64,000 nt of DNA, from positions 124,001 through 188,000 of the forward strand of contig NZ_SUQN01000008.1 in assembly GCF_013337685.1 (NCBI RefSeq), read 5' to 3'. The translations under genes and the position numbers were made by a program. Source of the stretch: Citrobacter gillenii. Its GTDB lineage: Bacteria; Pseudomonadota; Gammaproteobacteria; Enterobacterales; Enterobacteriaceae. Of the stretch, positions 42,646 to 53,469 are shown piece by piece. The notes beneath the pieces are model-generated. The model saw only the letters and a list, made by a program, of their open reading frames with translations. It did not search any database and was not told the DNA's origin. The stretch's first letter is position 1. Each line of letters opens with the position of its first letter.

Positions 42646-44100
42646 ATGTCTAAAAATTATGCAGCGCTGGCGCGCTCGGTTGTGACGGCTCTGGGCGGCG
42701 TCGAGAACATCACCGCAGTAACCCACTGCATGACCCGTTTACGTTTCGTTATCAAAGATGATTCGCAGGTCGACAGCGCCACGTTAAAAACGCTTAATGG
42801 CGTACTCGGCGTAGTGCGTAGCGACAATCAGTGCCAGGTGATCATTGGTAATACCGTGTCCCAGGCGTATCGCGAGGTCGTCAGCCTGCTGCCGGGCGAT
42901 ATGCAGCCCAGCGACCCCGCAGGCAAACCCAAACTGACGCTCAAGCGTATTGGGGCAGGGATCCTTGATGCGCTGATCGGCACTATGTCACCGCTGATCC
43001 CGGCGATTATCGGTGGATCGATGCTGAAACTGCTGGCAATGATCCTCGAAATGACCGGCGTGCTGCAAAAAGGCTCCTCGACGCTGACGATCCTGACAGT
43101 GATTGGCGACGGCGCATTCTTCTTCCTGCCGCTGATGGTCGCCGCCTCTGCCGCCATTAAATTCAAAACCAACATGTCGCTGGCTATTGCTATTGCGGGC
43201 GTGCTGGTGCATCCGAGCTTTATTGATCTGATGGCTAAGGCCGCACAGGGCGAGCACGTTGAGTTCGCGCTGATCCCGGTCACAGCGGTGAAATACACCT
43301 ACACGGTGATCCCGGCGCTGGTCATGACCTGGTGCCTGTCGTACATCGAACGGTGGGTGGATCGCATCACGCCAGCCGTAACCAAAAACTTCCTGAAACC
43401 AATGCTGATCGTGCTGATCGCCGCCCCGCTCGCCATCGTCTTAATTGGCCCGATTGGCATCTGGATCGGCAGCGCGATCTCCGCGTTGGTGTACACCATT
43501 CACGGTTATCTGGGCTGGCTGTCGGTGGCCATTATGGGCGCACTGTGGCCGCTTCTGGTAATGACCGGCATGCACCGCGTCTTTACCCCCACCATTATTC
43601 AAACCATTGCCGAAACCGGTAAAGAAGGCATGGTTATGCCGTCTGAAATTGGCGCCAACCTGTCGCTGGGTGGATCTTCTTTAGCGGTCGCCTGGAAAAC
43701 CAAAAACCCGGAACTGCGTCAGACAGCGTTAGCCGCGGCGGCCTCCGCTATTATGGCAGGGATTTCCGAGCCGGCGCTGTACGGCGTGGCGGTACGCCTG
43801 AAACGTCCGCTGATTGCCAGTCTTATCAGCGGCTTTATCTGCGGTGCCGTAGCCGGGATGGCCGGACTGGCAAGCCACTCGATGGCTGCACCAGGTCTGT
43901 TCACCAGCGTACAGTTTTTTGACCCGGCCAATCCGATGACCATTGTCTGGGTATTTGGCGTCATGGCGCTGGCGGTAGTGCTGTCGTTTGTCTTAACGCT
44001 GCTGCTCGGCTTTGAGGATATTCCCGTCGAAGATGCGGCCGCGCAGGCCAGAAAAAATCAGGCTGCGCAGCCGGGAAATATCAATGGCGCCAGCATCTGA
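42646..44100 (+). CDS. ascF: PTS EIIBC for arbutin, salicin and cellobiose
   Basis: AscF imports and phosphorylates aryl-beta-glucosides. It has 484 residues (E. coli 485). The EIIB domain carries the phospho-acceptor Cys28 in THCMTRLRFVI, and the EIIC domain follows with about ten membrane spans and the glucose-family motif GMHRVFTPTIIQTIAETG-like, plus AGISEPALYGVAVR. There is no EIIA domain, so it should use Crr. ascB follows 22 bases later. Confidence 0.96.
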   Translation: MSKNYAALARSVVTALGGVENITAVTHCMTRLRFVIKDDSQVDSATLKTLNGVLGVVRSDNQCQVIIGNTVSQAYREVVSLLPGDMQPSDPAGKPKLTLKRIGAGILDALIGTMSPLIPAIIGGSMLKLLAMILEMTGVLQKGSSTLTILTVIGDGAFFFLPLMVAASAAIKFKTNMSLAIAIAGVLVHPSFIDLMAKAAQGEHVEFALIPVTAVKYTYTVIPALVMTWCLSYIERWVDRITPAVTKNFLKPMLIVLIAAPLAIVLIGPIGIWIGSAISALVYTIHGYLGWLSVAIMGALWPLLVMTGMHRVFTPTIIQTIAETGKEGMVMPSEIGANLSLGGSSLAVAWKTKNPELRQTALAAAASAIMAGISEPALYGVAVRLKRPLIASLISGFICGAVAGMAGLASHSMAAPGLFTSVQFFDPANPMTIVWVFGVMALAVVLSFVLTLLLGFEDIPVEDAAAQARKNQAAQPGNINGASI

Positions 44101-44110
44101 CGGATACTAA

Positions 44111-45547
<1,437 letters not shown>

Positions 45548-45552
45548 TCGTC

Positions 45553-45580
45553 GGGCCGGATGGCGCTTGCTATCCGGCCC
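45553..45580. repeat. REP unit after ascB
   Basis: GGGCCGGATGGCGCTTGCTA followed by TCCGGCCC forms a tight REP palindrome 5 bases past the ascB stop. Confidence 0.8.
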
Positions 45581-45684
45581 ACATGTTCACCCGCCACAAA
45601 CATCCTCCCTTCCTTCCCGTTTCATTTTTTACATTCATTTTTCTGGATCGTCATTCCATTCTGCGGTTTGCTGTCGCGCATTAT

Positions 45685-45704
45685 TACTGGCATTTTATTC
45701 AGTA
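45685..45704 (+). promoter_or_regulatory. LexA-like box before the SymE-like gene
   Basis: TACTGGCATTTTATTCAGTA keeps the LexA core CTG-N10-CAG and the outer TA/TA of the consensus, differing at the two inner positions (G for T, T for A). It lies 37 bases before the start codon. E. coli symE is LexA-controlled, which makes the match meaningful, but affinity may be low. Confidence 0.5.
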
Positions 45705-45741
45705 GTTTTTACTTTTCACCGCTCGTAACAAGGAAACGTTC

Positions 45742-45981
45742 ATGTCTACTGATAATGTTCAAACACCAATGATTATCGCCAAACCCGTTCGTCGTTTAAA
45801 AGTGGGTTACGTCAGAAGACGCTACGAAGATCGCCGTACCGGATTCACCCTGCGTATCAGTCGACACGCCTCATTAACGCTGAATGGCGACTGGCTGGAA
45901 CAGGCGGGTTTTCCGACCGGCACAGAGGTGAATGTTTCGGTGATGCAGGGGAAATTAATTATTGAGCAGGCAACTGAATAA
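45742..45981 (+). CDS. SymE-like small toxin-family protein
   Basis: The 79-residue product contains a block similar to E. coli SymE: a basic RLKVGYVRRRYEDRR segment, then a SLTLNGDWLEQAGFPTGTEVNVSVMQGKLIIEQ segment that matches the AbrB-like fold ([28 protein letters not shown] in SymE, from memory). SymE is an SOS-induced RNA-associated toxin whose mRNA is silenced by the antisense RNA SymR. This protein is shorter, ending where the C-terminal extension of SymE begins. AAGGAAA precedes the ATG. It stands alone between ascFB and hycI, a place with no gene in E. coli K-12. I could not identify a SymR-like antisense promoter with confidence. It could be a regulator rather than a toxin. Confidence 0.72.
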   Translation: MSTDNVQTPMIIAKPVRRLKVGYVRRRYEDRRTGFTLRISRHASLTLNGDWLEQAGFPTGTEVNVSVMQGKLIIEQATE

Positions 45982-46007
45982 CGGCTGGATATGTAAAGGC
46001 GGAACAG

Positions 46008-46037
46008 GCCGGATGCCGAGCGTGGCTGACATCCGGC
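46008..46037. repeat. REP-like palindrome at the hyc operon end
   Basis: GCCGGATG and CATCCGGC flank a 14-base loop 12 bases past the hycI stop. It lies between the convergent SymE-like gene and hycI. Confidence 0.7.
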
Positions 46038-46048
46038 GCTGGGAATGC

Positions 46049-46519
46049 TTACTCTTCTGGCGCTTCTAACTCAGCAAATCCGCCATGGCCTTCCCAACCG
46101 GCTAATCGCTGATACACGGTCTCGACCGCCTCTTTGATTGGCTGTGTCATCGGGTAATAAAAGCCGACAATATCCGGTTGAATGCCGAGGAAAATCACCT
46201 CGCCAACATCCTCTTTGAGCTGATCAACCAAATAGTTCAACGGCATATTATGGGTGGTCATCATGAACATCTCGGCAATATCATCGGGATCGATAATGCG
46301 GATCTCGCCGGGATTGAGTCCCATGTCAGTGGCATCAACAATCAGCAGACGTTCCGGGCGCAGTTCGCGGATCGCGACGATGTCATTTTCTGGCGCACTT
46401 CCGCCGTCGATGACCACCCAGTTACCTTTAGGCTCAGCGGCACACATTTCTGCCAGCAGAGGACCCGCACCGTCGTCACCCATCATGCTGTTGCCGACAC
46501 ACAATAAAACGTCAGTCAC
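46049..46519 (-). CDS. hycI: Hydrogenase 3 maturation endopeptidase
   Basis: HycI removes the C-terminal tail of HycE after nickel insertion. The 156-residue product matches the E. coli length and begins [24 protein letters not shown], with the nickel-sensing Asp16 in the GDDGAGP motif, followed by DATDMGLNPGE. The start is GTG (46517-46519), overlapping hycH by 8 bases. It is the last gene of hycABCDEFGHI. Confidence 0.96.
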   Translation of the reverse strand: MTDVLLCVGNSMMGDDGAGPLLAEMCAAEPKGNWVVIDGGSAPENDIVAIRELRPERLLIVDATDMGLNPGEIRIIDPDDIAEMFMMTTHNMPLNYLVDQLKEDVGEVIFLGIQPDIVGFYYPMTQPIKEAVETVYQRLAGWEGHGGFAELEAPEE

Positions 46520-46922
46520 GGTGTCTCCTCACCATCAGATAGATGGCGCTTTCCTGGTGAATGTCATGCAGCATGCTGAGCACCAGCTTGCTCCATTCCT
46601 GCTGCTGCGGCGTTTGCGCGGCGAGCGCGTCATCAAACGCGCGCGCCAGCATCTGCACATGGTTAAAATCGATGACGATTTCACCGTACTTCGGTACGCC
46701 TTCCATCTTACGGCGAGCTTCGCTTCCTTCGGCAAGCGTGGCAATCCACGCCAGATAGTCATCCCACGGGCAGGTTAACGCCGCTTCCAGGCAGTCGATT
46801 ATGCCTAAGTGGTGACCAATCGCCAGGCTGTAATAGACAACCTGCTGCGCCTCGGCGGGCGTTGCATCGTTCTCATCAATAAACTTACGGCTCAGTTGAC
46901 TGAACACCACCGTTTCACTCAT
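46512..46922 (-). CDS. hycH: Formate hydrogenlyase maturation protein HycH
   Basis: HycH is needed for assembly of hydrogenase 3 and is not a subunit of the final complex in E. coli. The 136 residues match that length. No catalytic motif is evident. It overlaps hycG by ATGA and hycI by 8 bases. Confidence 0.95.
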   Translation of the reverse strand: MSETVVFSQLSRKFIDENDATPAEAQQVVYYSLAIGHHLGIIDCLEAALTCPWDDYLAWIATLAEGSEARRKMEGVPKYGEIVIDFNHVQMLARAFDDALAAQTPQQQEWSKLVLSMLHDIHQESAIYLMVRRHRD

Positions 46923-47686
46923 CGGATACGCGCCTCTTCTACAACATGATTAAGATGCGTGACGATCTCGGTCAGACGCGGATCGTTTTCCGCTTCCAGC
47001 CAGCGCGCCACCTGTTGCTCACCCTGCCCCAACTGATTCATATAGTCATCGGCAATCTGACGACCATAGCGATAACCTGCCAGACGACGTGCTTCGCGAT
47101 CGACCTTCACACGCAGCGGTTGAACCATATCCGGGTGCAAAATTTCCGCAGGCTGTGCGTCCAGTTCGCCTGGTGCACGTGCGTGAATTTTCTGCTCCAG
47201 CAGGCCAAGCGCCATCGCGAAGCCGTACAGCGTGGCGGCAGGCGTCGGTGGGCAACCGGGAATATACACATCCACGGGAACAATTTTGTCGGTGCCGCCC
47301 CATACGCAGTATAAGTCGTGGAAGATACCGCCGCTGTTGCCGCAGGCCCCATAGGAGATACAAATTTTCGGGTCCGGGGCAGACTGCCAGGCACGCAGTG
47401 CCGGAGAACGCATCGCGCGGGTTACCGCACCGGTGAACAGCAGAATATCCGCATGGCGCGGCGACGGAACAACTTTGATGCCAAAACGTTCGGCGTCAAA
47501 CAGCGGGGACAAGGTGGCGAAGATTTCGATTTCGCAACCGTTGCAGCCACCGCAGTCGACGCGGTAAACGTACGCTGAACGCTTGATGCTTTTCAGCAAT
47601 GACGCTTTCATGCTGGCAATGGATTCATCCACGGTCATCGGGACAGGAATTCCGTTGGCATCACGTGGGCCTAATAAATTGCTCAT
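46919..47686 (-). CDS. hycG: Hydrogenase 3 small subunit
   Basis: HycG is the NuoB-like small subunit of the formate hydrogenlyase complex and carries the proximal [4Fe-4S] cluster. It has 255 residues. The cluster cysteines are visible in [22 protein letters not shown] and [10 protein letters not shown]. It overlaps hycF by one base (TGATG) and hycH by four. Confidence 0.97.
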   Translation of the reverse strand: MSNLLGPRDANGIPVPMTVDESIASMKASLLKSIKRSAYVYRVDCGGCNGCEIEIFATLSPLFDAERFGIKVVPSPRHADILLFTGAVTRAMRSPALRAWQSAPDPKICISYGACGNSGGIFHDLYCVWGGTDKIVPVDVYIPGCPPTPAATLYGFAMALGLLEQKIHARAPGELDAQPAEILHPDMVQPLRVKVDREARRLAGYRYGRQIADDYMNQLGQGEQQVARWLEAENDPRLTEIVTHLNHVVEEARIR

Positions 47687-48228
47687 CAGCTGGCCTCTTT
47701 CATATGGCGAGTCAGTTCAATACGGTCAGACGGCACCAGGCATTTCTGGCGCTTACAATCCGGGCAGGTCTCAAAGCCTTCACGGTGATTTTCCGCACGG
47801 GAATCACCGTTGTGCTTCAGTAACGCAATGGCGTAATCAATCTCTTTTTGCACCGCAAAAGGACGGTTACAGACGCGGCAATTACACAGAGCAAAACGAG
47901 ACTGCTGCAGGAAATCTTCTTTCTTCCATACCGCCAGCTCATACTCCTGCGACAGCTTGATCGCCGCCGTCGGGCAGACTTCTTCACAGCGGCCACAGAA
48001 AATACAGCGACCGAGGTTGAACTGCCACGCCAGCTCATTGGTGACCAGATCTGTTTCTACCGTCAGCGCGTTAGATGGGCACGCATTGATACAGGCCGCA
48101 CAGCCAATACACTGCTGCGGATTATGTTCCGGCTTACCGCGGAAGTTTTTATCAACCGCAATCGGCTCCAGCGGATAGGACGACGTTGGTGCCCCGGTTT
48201 TGATGACTTTTTTGATAAAAGTAAACAT
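47686..48228 (-). CDS. hycF: Formate hydrogenlyase iron-sulfur subunit HycF
   Basis: HycF is the NuoI-like subunit relaying electrons between the clusters of HycB and HycG. It has 180 residues. Two ferredoxin motifs, [12 protein letters not shown] and [12 protein letters not shown], are present. Two further Cys pairs follow ([12 protein letters not shown] and [10 protein letters not shown]), which are typical for HycF. Confidence 0.96.
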   Translation of the reverse strand: MFTFIKKVIKTGAPTSSYPLEPIAVDKNFRGKPEHNPQQCIGCAACINACPSNALTVETDLVTNELAWQFNLGRCIFCGRCEEVCPTAAIKLSQEYELAVWKKEDFLQQSRFALCNCRVCNRPFAVQKEIDYAIALLKHNGDSRAENHREGFETCPDCKRQKCLVPSDRIELTRHMKEAS

Positions 48229-48237
48229 GGCGATTCC

Positions 48238-49947
48238 TTATTTCAGCGGCGAGTTTTTACGCTCGATGCTGTAGCGCTCAAGTTCTTTGTACGGCACGAC
48301 TTTGCTTTTCTTCTTACGTACATCGACCACGGTCATACGGTCAGTACAGGAGTAGCAAGGATCGAGGCTACCGATAATCAGCGGGGCATCGGAGACGGTG
48401 TTACCGCGCAGCATGTAACGCAGCGTCGGCCAGTTGGCGTAGGTGGCCGCACGGCAGCGCCAGCGATACAGCTTCTGGTTGTCGCCGGTCATGCTCCAGT
48501 GGATGTCATCGCCACGCGGTGCTTCGGCAAAGCCCAGCGCGAAGCGGTGCGGAATATAGGTAAAGCCTTCCACCGCCAGCGGGCCGCCCGGCAGGTTATC
48601 GAGGCCAAAGTCGATCATGTTCAGCGCGGTATAGACTTCGTTGATACGCACTTTCAGACGGGAAATAACGTCGCAGCCCTGCTCGCTGTGCACTTCCATC
48701 GGCAGTAAACCGTAACCGACGAACGGGTGGTCCGCGCGGGTATCACGCGCGTGGCCGCTGGCACGCACCATTGGGCCGACGTTACTGAAGTCACGAGCAA
48801 TTTCCGGGTCCAGACGACCAATGCCGACGGTGCGCTGTTCCATGTTCGGCGTACTGAGCAGCATGTCGACCAGATCCTGTACATCACGACGCATTTGCTG
48901 CGCCAACTGACGGGTCTGGATCATGTCCTCTTTCAGCAGGTCACGACGGATGCCGCCGATCAGGTTCATACCGTAGGTTTTACGCGCCCCGGTGAGGATC
49001 TCCGCCATTTTCATCGACGTTTCACGCACGCGGAAGAACTGCATAAAGCCGGAGTCAAAGCCGGTGAAGTGGCACGCCAGGCCAAGGTTCAGCAGGTGCG
49101 AGTGCAGACGTTCCACTTCCAGCAGAATGGCGCGGATCATCTGCGCACGTTCCGGCACCACAATCCCCATCGCATTTTCCACGGAGGTGGTGTACGCGGT
49201 GCTGTGGGCAAAACCGCAAATACCGCATACGCGATCCGACAGGAACGTCACTTCGTTATAACCCATACGGGTTTCCGCCAGTTTCTCCATGCCGCGGTGG
49301 ACATAGAACAGACGGTAGTCGGCGTCGATGATGTTTTCGCCATCAACAAACAGGCGGAAGTGACCCGGTTCATCGGAGGTGACGTGCAGTGGGCCAATCG
49401 GCACCACGTTATTTTTCTTGTCACCCAGTTCGTTGATGAACTCGTAGGTTTCGGCATCGGTAGTCGGCGCCGGGCGCTGACGGTAATCCATGCTGTCTTT
49501 ACGCAGCGGATAGAGTTCGTCCGGCCAGTCATCCGGCAGTACCAGACGGCGTTCGTCCGGTAACCCTACCGGGATCAAGCCGTACATGTCGCGCACTTCA
49601 CGCTCGCCCCAAACAGCGGCCGGTACGCGCGGCGTCACGGACGGGAACTCCAGTTTATTGGCGTCGACTTCTACGCGAACGGTTATCCAGCACTTGGTGC
49701 CCTGCTCCATCGACATGACGTAGTAGACGGCGTAATGGCCGCACAGCTGACGTTCGTCGTTACCAAACAGCACCGACAACCAGCCGCCCTGTTTGTAGTA
49801 GAGAAATTCAACTACTTCCGGCAGATAGTTGACCTTCACGGTGATGGTCAGCTGATCTTTGGTCTGCCAGCCTTCATCCAGAACCACGCCCGGGAAGGCC
49901 TGGTGCAGAGCGGCGAGATAGTGTTGACCTACTTTTTCTTCAGACAT
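48238..49947 (-). CDS. hycE: Hydrogenase 3 large (NiFe) subunit precursor
   Basis: HycE carries the NiFe active site that evolves hydrogen in formate hydrogenlyase. The ATG at 49947 gives 569 residues, the E. coli length. The N-terminal third is NuoC-like and the rest NuoD-like. Nickel ligands lie in RVCGICG and DPCYSCTDR; HycI cleaves after that Arg, removing the 32-residue tail MTVVDVRKKKSK...SPLK, which is fully present here. A TTG two codons earlier is an alternative start. Confidence 0.97.
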   Translation of the reverse strand: MSEEKVGQHYLAALHQAFPGVVLDEGWQTKDQLTITVKVNYLPEVVEFLYYKQGGWLSVLFGNDERQLCGHYAVYYVMSMEQGTKCWITVRVEVDANKLEFPSVTPRVPAAVWGEREVRDMYGLIPVGLPDERRLVLPDDWPDELYPLRKDSMDYRQRPAPTTDAETYEFINELGDKKNNVVPIGPLHVTSDEPGHFRLFVDGENIIDADYRLFYVHRGMEKLAETRMGYNEVTFLSDRVCGICGFAHSTAYTTSVENAMGIVVPERAQMIRAILLEVERLHSHLLNLGLACHFTGFDSGFMQFFRVRETSMKMAEILTGARKTYGMNLIGGIRRDLLKEDMIQTRQLAQQMRRDVQDLVDMLLSTPNMEQRTVGIGRLDPEIARDFSNVGPMVRASGHARDTRADHPFVGYGLLPMEVHSEQGCDVISRLKVRINEVYTALNMIDFGLDNLPGGPLAVEGFTYIPHRFALGFAEAPRGDDIHWSMTGDNQKLYRWRCRAATYANWPTLRYMLRGNTVSDAPLIIGSLDPCYSCTDRMTVVDVRKKKSKVVPYKELERYSIERKNSPLK

Positions 49948-49964
49948 GTTCAAACTCTCTTAAA

Positions 49965-50888
49965 TCACGCCACCAGCAAGGAGACGAAGGCTAAAAACGC
50001 AAACCCAAAACCGGCCCAGGTCACGCGTGAAGTGGCGCAAAAACGCAGACGCGCCATGCTGTTTTCAAACAGGGCGATGACCAGCACGCCGAGGACCAGC
50101 TTAACGACAGCAATCACCAGCGCCAGCAGCAGCCCGCCCGCAGTGAAGGTTTCCATCTGCCCCCACGGCAGGAACACGCCGACAAACATTTGCAAAACGA
50201 CCAGTTGCTTGAGGCTGATACCCCACTTGAGCACCGCAAAACCGCTGCCGCTGTATTCGGTCAACGGACCTTCCTGCAGCTCCTGCTCGGCTTCCGCGAG
50301 GTCGAACGGCAGCTTGCCCATTTCGATAAAGGTGGCGAAGGCACAGGCGCACAGCGCCAGAATCAACGGGATGCTACGCGCGGCAGGCCAGTGATAAATG
50401 GTATCGGCAATGTTGCTGATGTGGGTCGAACCAGCAACCTGCGCCGCCACCCACAAGCCCAGCAGCAGAATCGGCTCCACCAGTACGCCGAGCATCGCTT
50501 CACGGCTGGCGCCGATAGCGGTGAACGGGCTACCGGTATCCAGACCGGCGATAGAAAAGAAGAAGCGGGCAATGGCAAACAGGTAAATCAACGTGATCAA
50601 ATCACCCAGTTGCGGTAGCGGCGAGCCCACGGTCACCACCGGCAGTGCGGTAGCGATAGTCAGCATAACGCCCACCATCACAAACGGCGTCAGGCGGAAG
50701 ACCCAGCTGGAATCCGCTGGCGCAATGCTCTGACGGCCCAGCAGCTTGATAATGTCGCGATATTCCTGCAACACGCCCGGACCGCGGCGGTTATGCAAAC
50801 GCGCACGCGCCACGCGGGTAATACCGGACAACAGCGGCGCCGCGGCAAACAGCACCAGCGCCTGAATTAACGGATATAAAACACTCAT
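49965..50888 (-). CDS. hycD: Formate hydrogenlyase membrane subunit HycD
   Basis: HycD is the NuoH-like membrane anchor that links the soluble arm to the membrane. The 307 residues form about eight spans and contain the family segment LHNRRGPGVLQEYRDIIKLLGR and FDLAEAEQELQEGPLTEYSG. It is separated from hycC by two bases. Confidence 0.97.
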   Translation of the reverse strand: MSVLYPLIQALVLFAAAPLLSGITRVARARLHNRRGPGVLQEYRDIIKLLGRQSIAPADSSWVFRLTPFVMVGVMLTIATALPVVTVGSPLPQLGDLITLIYLFAIARFFFSIAGLDTGSPFTAIGASREAMLGVLVEPILLLGLWVAAQVAGSTHISNIADTIYHWPAARSIPLILALCACAFATFIEMGKLPFDLAEAEQELQEGPLTEYSGSGFAVLKWGISLKQLVVLQMFVGVFLPWGQMETFTAGGLLLALVIAVVKLVLGVLVIALFENSMARLRFCATSRVTWAGFGFAFLAFVSLLVA

Positions 50889-50890
50889 TC

Positions 50891-52717
50891 TCAGGCTCCT
50901 CGTGAAACCACAATCACCACCAGCACCGCCAGCTCAATCAGCGCCAGGCGACGGAACAACACCGGTGCCGCCGCGTTCTGCCAGCCCGGAACCCAGGATA
51001 CCGGGTTCAGCCATTTACGCAGTTTGAGTACCGGAGCAAAGGCTTCTTTAACCGGCATGGCAAAGCCGTGCGCAGTGATCACCATTGACTGCTCGTGATC
51101 GTAACCACACACCCACGCGGAACCGCGTGAACGTGACGGCAGGCGGTTGCCTTTGAAAATAGCCATGATGATGAACGGCAGCAGCGGACACGCGATCAGC
51201 AGCAGCGTGATCATCGGCTGAGATACGGTAGTATTCGCCGTTTCCAGCGGTAGCGGAACAGCGGCAGAAATCAGCGGCAGCAACCACGGGGCAGCAACGC
51301 CGCCAATCACGCAGCAGATAGCCAACGCAACCACGCTCACACTCATCAGGATTGGTGCGCAGCAGGCGTTTTCCGCTTCCTTCGTGCGCGGTGCGCCGAG
51401 GAACGTCACACCGTAGACTTTCGCCATACACATCACCGCCAGCGCACCGGTAATTGCCAAACCGACAGCCAGCAACGGTCCTAACAGACGACCGATGAAC
51501 GCGCCGCTGTTACCCAGCTTGAAGAAGGATTGATAGATAACCCACTCACCGGCAAAGCCGTTCAGCGGCGGCAGCGCGGCCATCGCCATCAGGCCAACCA
51601 GCATCGCCAGAGAAATCACCGGCATACGTTTACCGATACCGCCCAGTTTCTCGATATCACGGTGACCGGTGCGGAACCAGATGCTGCCTGCGCCCAAAAA
51701 CAGGACGCTTTTGAACAGGCTATGGTTGACCAGGTGATACAGACCGCCGGTCAGGCCAAGTGCGATCAGTGCCGGTTGGTTAAGGGAAATACCGGTCACG
51801 CCAGCACCCAGACCCAGCAGGATAATGCCGATGTTTTCCAGCGTGTGGTACGCCAGCAGACGCTGGATGTTGTGCTCCATCAGAGCATACAGGCCGCCGA
51901 TAAACGCGGTGATCATCCCCAGCACCAGTAGCGTAACGCCCCACCACAGCGGTGCATTACCGCCCAGCAGCGACAGGGACAGAATACCCAGCAGACCCAC
52001 CTTCATTACCACGGTAGAGAACAGCGCCGCCGCCGGTGCACTGGCGTTGGCGTGTGCCTGTGGCACCCAACCGTGCAGTGGGATAATCCCGGCCAGCAGA
52101 CCAAAGCCCGCCACACCCAACAGCCAGATGTCAGCACCGAGCGGCAGTTGCTGAGTGCGCAGGTCGAGCAAGCGCAGTTCCAGCGTACCGTAGCGCTGCC
52201 ACACCAGATAGCAAGCGATCGCCAACAGCAGCGTACCGACACGACCCAGCGCAAACCACAGCTTGCCTTCTTTGCTGCACCCGGTCAGGAACACCGCACA
52301 CAGCGCCATGATTTCCGCCATCACCACCAGCGTGCCGAGGTTGCTGGCAACCACGGCGCACACCGCCGCCGCCATCAGCAGATTAACCAGCAGTCCGTTG
52401 GCTTTTACCTGCGGGTGACGGTGCCAGTCGATGTTGTACAGGCTGACGAACAGGCCGCACAGACCCAGCGTAATCAGCCAGATAGCGTTCAGCGGCGACA
52501 TTTGCAGGCTATGACCGATAAACGGCATCACGCCGCTAACCGCAACGGCGCGGGTCAGTACGAGGAACCCCGCAGCCGCCGTACAGAGGCTACCCACCGC
52601 ACCGCCGACACCGGCGATCCAGCCGCTTAACGGCTTATGAAACGAAAACAGAAATGCCAGAACCGCCGCCGCCGTAAACCAGGCCACGCCGCTGTTAATC
52701 AGTGAAATTGCGCTCAT
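50891..52717 (-). CDS. hycC: Formate hydrogenlyase antiporter-like membrane subunit HycC
   Basis: HycC is related to the Mrp/NuoL antiporter subunits. The 608-residue length equals E. coli, with about 16 spans; the core helix region PLHGWVPQAHANASAPAAALFSTVVMKVGL contains the conserved Lys and His of the family. It overlaps hycB by ATGA. Confidence 0.97.
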   Translation of the reverse strand: MSAISLINSGVAWFTAAAVLAFLFSFHKPLSGWIAGVGGAVGSLCTAAAGFLVLTRAVAVSGVMPFIGHSLQMSPLNAIWLITLGLCGLFVSLYNIDWHRHPQVKANGLLVNLLMAAAVCAVVASNLGTLVVMAEIMALCAVFLTGCSKEGKLWFALGRVGTLLLAIACYLVWQRYGTLELRLLDLRTQQLPLGADIWLLGVAGFGLLAGIIPLHGWVPQAHANASAPAAALFSTVVMKVGLLGILSLSLLGGNAPLWWGVTLLVLGMITAFIGGLYALMEHNIQRLLAYHTLENIGIILLGLGAGVTGISLNQPALIALGLTGGLYHLVNHSLFKSVLFLGAGSIWFRTGHRDIEKLGGIGKRMPVISLAMLVGLMAMAALPPLNGFAGEWVIYQSFFKLGNSGAFIGRLLGPLLAVGLAITGALAVMCMAKVYGVTFLGAPRTKEAENACCAPILMSVSVVALAICCVIGGVAAPWLLPLISAAVPLPLETANTTVSQPMITLLLIACPLLPFIIMAIFKGNRLPSRSRGSAWVCGYDHEQSMVITAHGFAMPVKEAFAPVLKLRKWLNPVSWVPGWQNAAAPVLFRRLALIELAVLVVIVVSRGA

Positions 52718-53325
52718 TTTGCATCCCCACTCTGAGCCTGCTGAAACAAGGTGAGATCGCCGAAGTCGGTATTGAACGTCAGCTCACGCTTACGTTTGCT
52801 GGCGCGGGCGATGTCCATATTGCTCACCAGATGCAGGGCTTGCGTTGGGCACATGCGCACGCAGGCCGGACCTTGTTCATCAAAGCTACACAAGTCGCAT
52901 TTCACCGCAATGGCGCGAATACCCGGCACCCAGTCCAGCAGCGTGCTGACGCGAGCTGGCGCTGGCGGAGCAGGAGGCGCTTTTGACGTGTTGGCGTTCG
53001 CCGGGATATGCAGCGGACGGCTGCCTGAAAACTCAATGGCCCCAAACGGACAGGCGATCCCGCACAGTTTGCAGCTCACGCACAGGCTTTCATTCAGCTG
53101 TACGGCGCCGTCGACACGGTTAATCGCATTGACCGGACAAACGGTGGCACAAGGCGCATCTTCACACTGGTGGCAAAGCTGCGGCGCAGATTCTTTTTCA
53201 TTTAGCATCACTTTCAGGCGCGGCATTGACTGCAGGCCATGCTGGCGATGTGTCTCTGAGCAGGCGGCTTCACAGGTGTGGCAGCCGATACAAAGAGTGG
53301 AGTCAGCAATTACAAAACGATTCAC
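52714..53325 (-). CDS. hycB: Formate hydrogenlyase electron-transfer subunit HycB
   Basis: HycB is the four-cluster ferredoxin that accepts electrons from formate dehydrogenase-H (FdhF). It has 203 residues. Cysteine motifs are CIGCHTCEAAC, CHQCEDAPCATVCP, CVSCKLCGIACP and CDLCSFDEQGPACVRMCP. The start is GTG at 53325 with GAGGAAT upstream. It is 144 bases from hycA, a gap holding FhlA-type repeats. Confidence 0.96.
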   Translation of the reverse strand: MNRFVIADSTLCIGCHTCEAACSETHRQHGLQSMPRLKVMLNEKESAPQLCHQCEDAPCATVCPVNAINRVDGAVQLNESLCVSCKLCGIACPFGAIEFSGSRPLHIPANANTSKAPPAPPAPARVSTLLDWVPGIRAIAVKCDLCSFDEQGPACVRMCPTQALHLVSNMDIARASKRKRELTFNTDFGDLTLFQQAQSGDAK

Positions 53326-53344
53326 CAGGCATTCCTCAGGTGAT

Positions 53345-53389
53345 AGTCATTTTTGACGAAAACATGTCTATCAAATGTCATTTTCGACA
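53345..53389 (-). promoter_or_regulatory. FhlA-type repeats between hycA and hycB
   Basis: AGTCATTTTTGAC (53345-53357) and TGTCATTTTCGACA (53376-53389) are inverted-repeat motifs like those upstream of hypA and hycA. An internal FhlA site between hycA and hycB is known in E. coli. Confidence 0.6.
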
Positions 53390-53469
53390 CTTATCGACAT
53401 GCCCATTCCCTAAACTGTCGTGACGCAGCATACGCACCGCATCATGACTTACGTGGACACACCCGAGGC

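Noticed and set aside
48727-49563. 278-codon open frame opposite hycE
   Set aside because: Antisense shadow of a conserved hydrogenase gene; composition is unlike a real protein.
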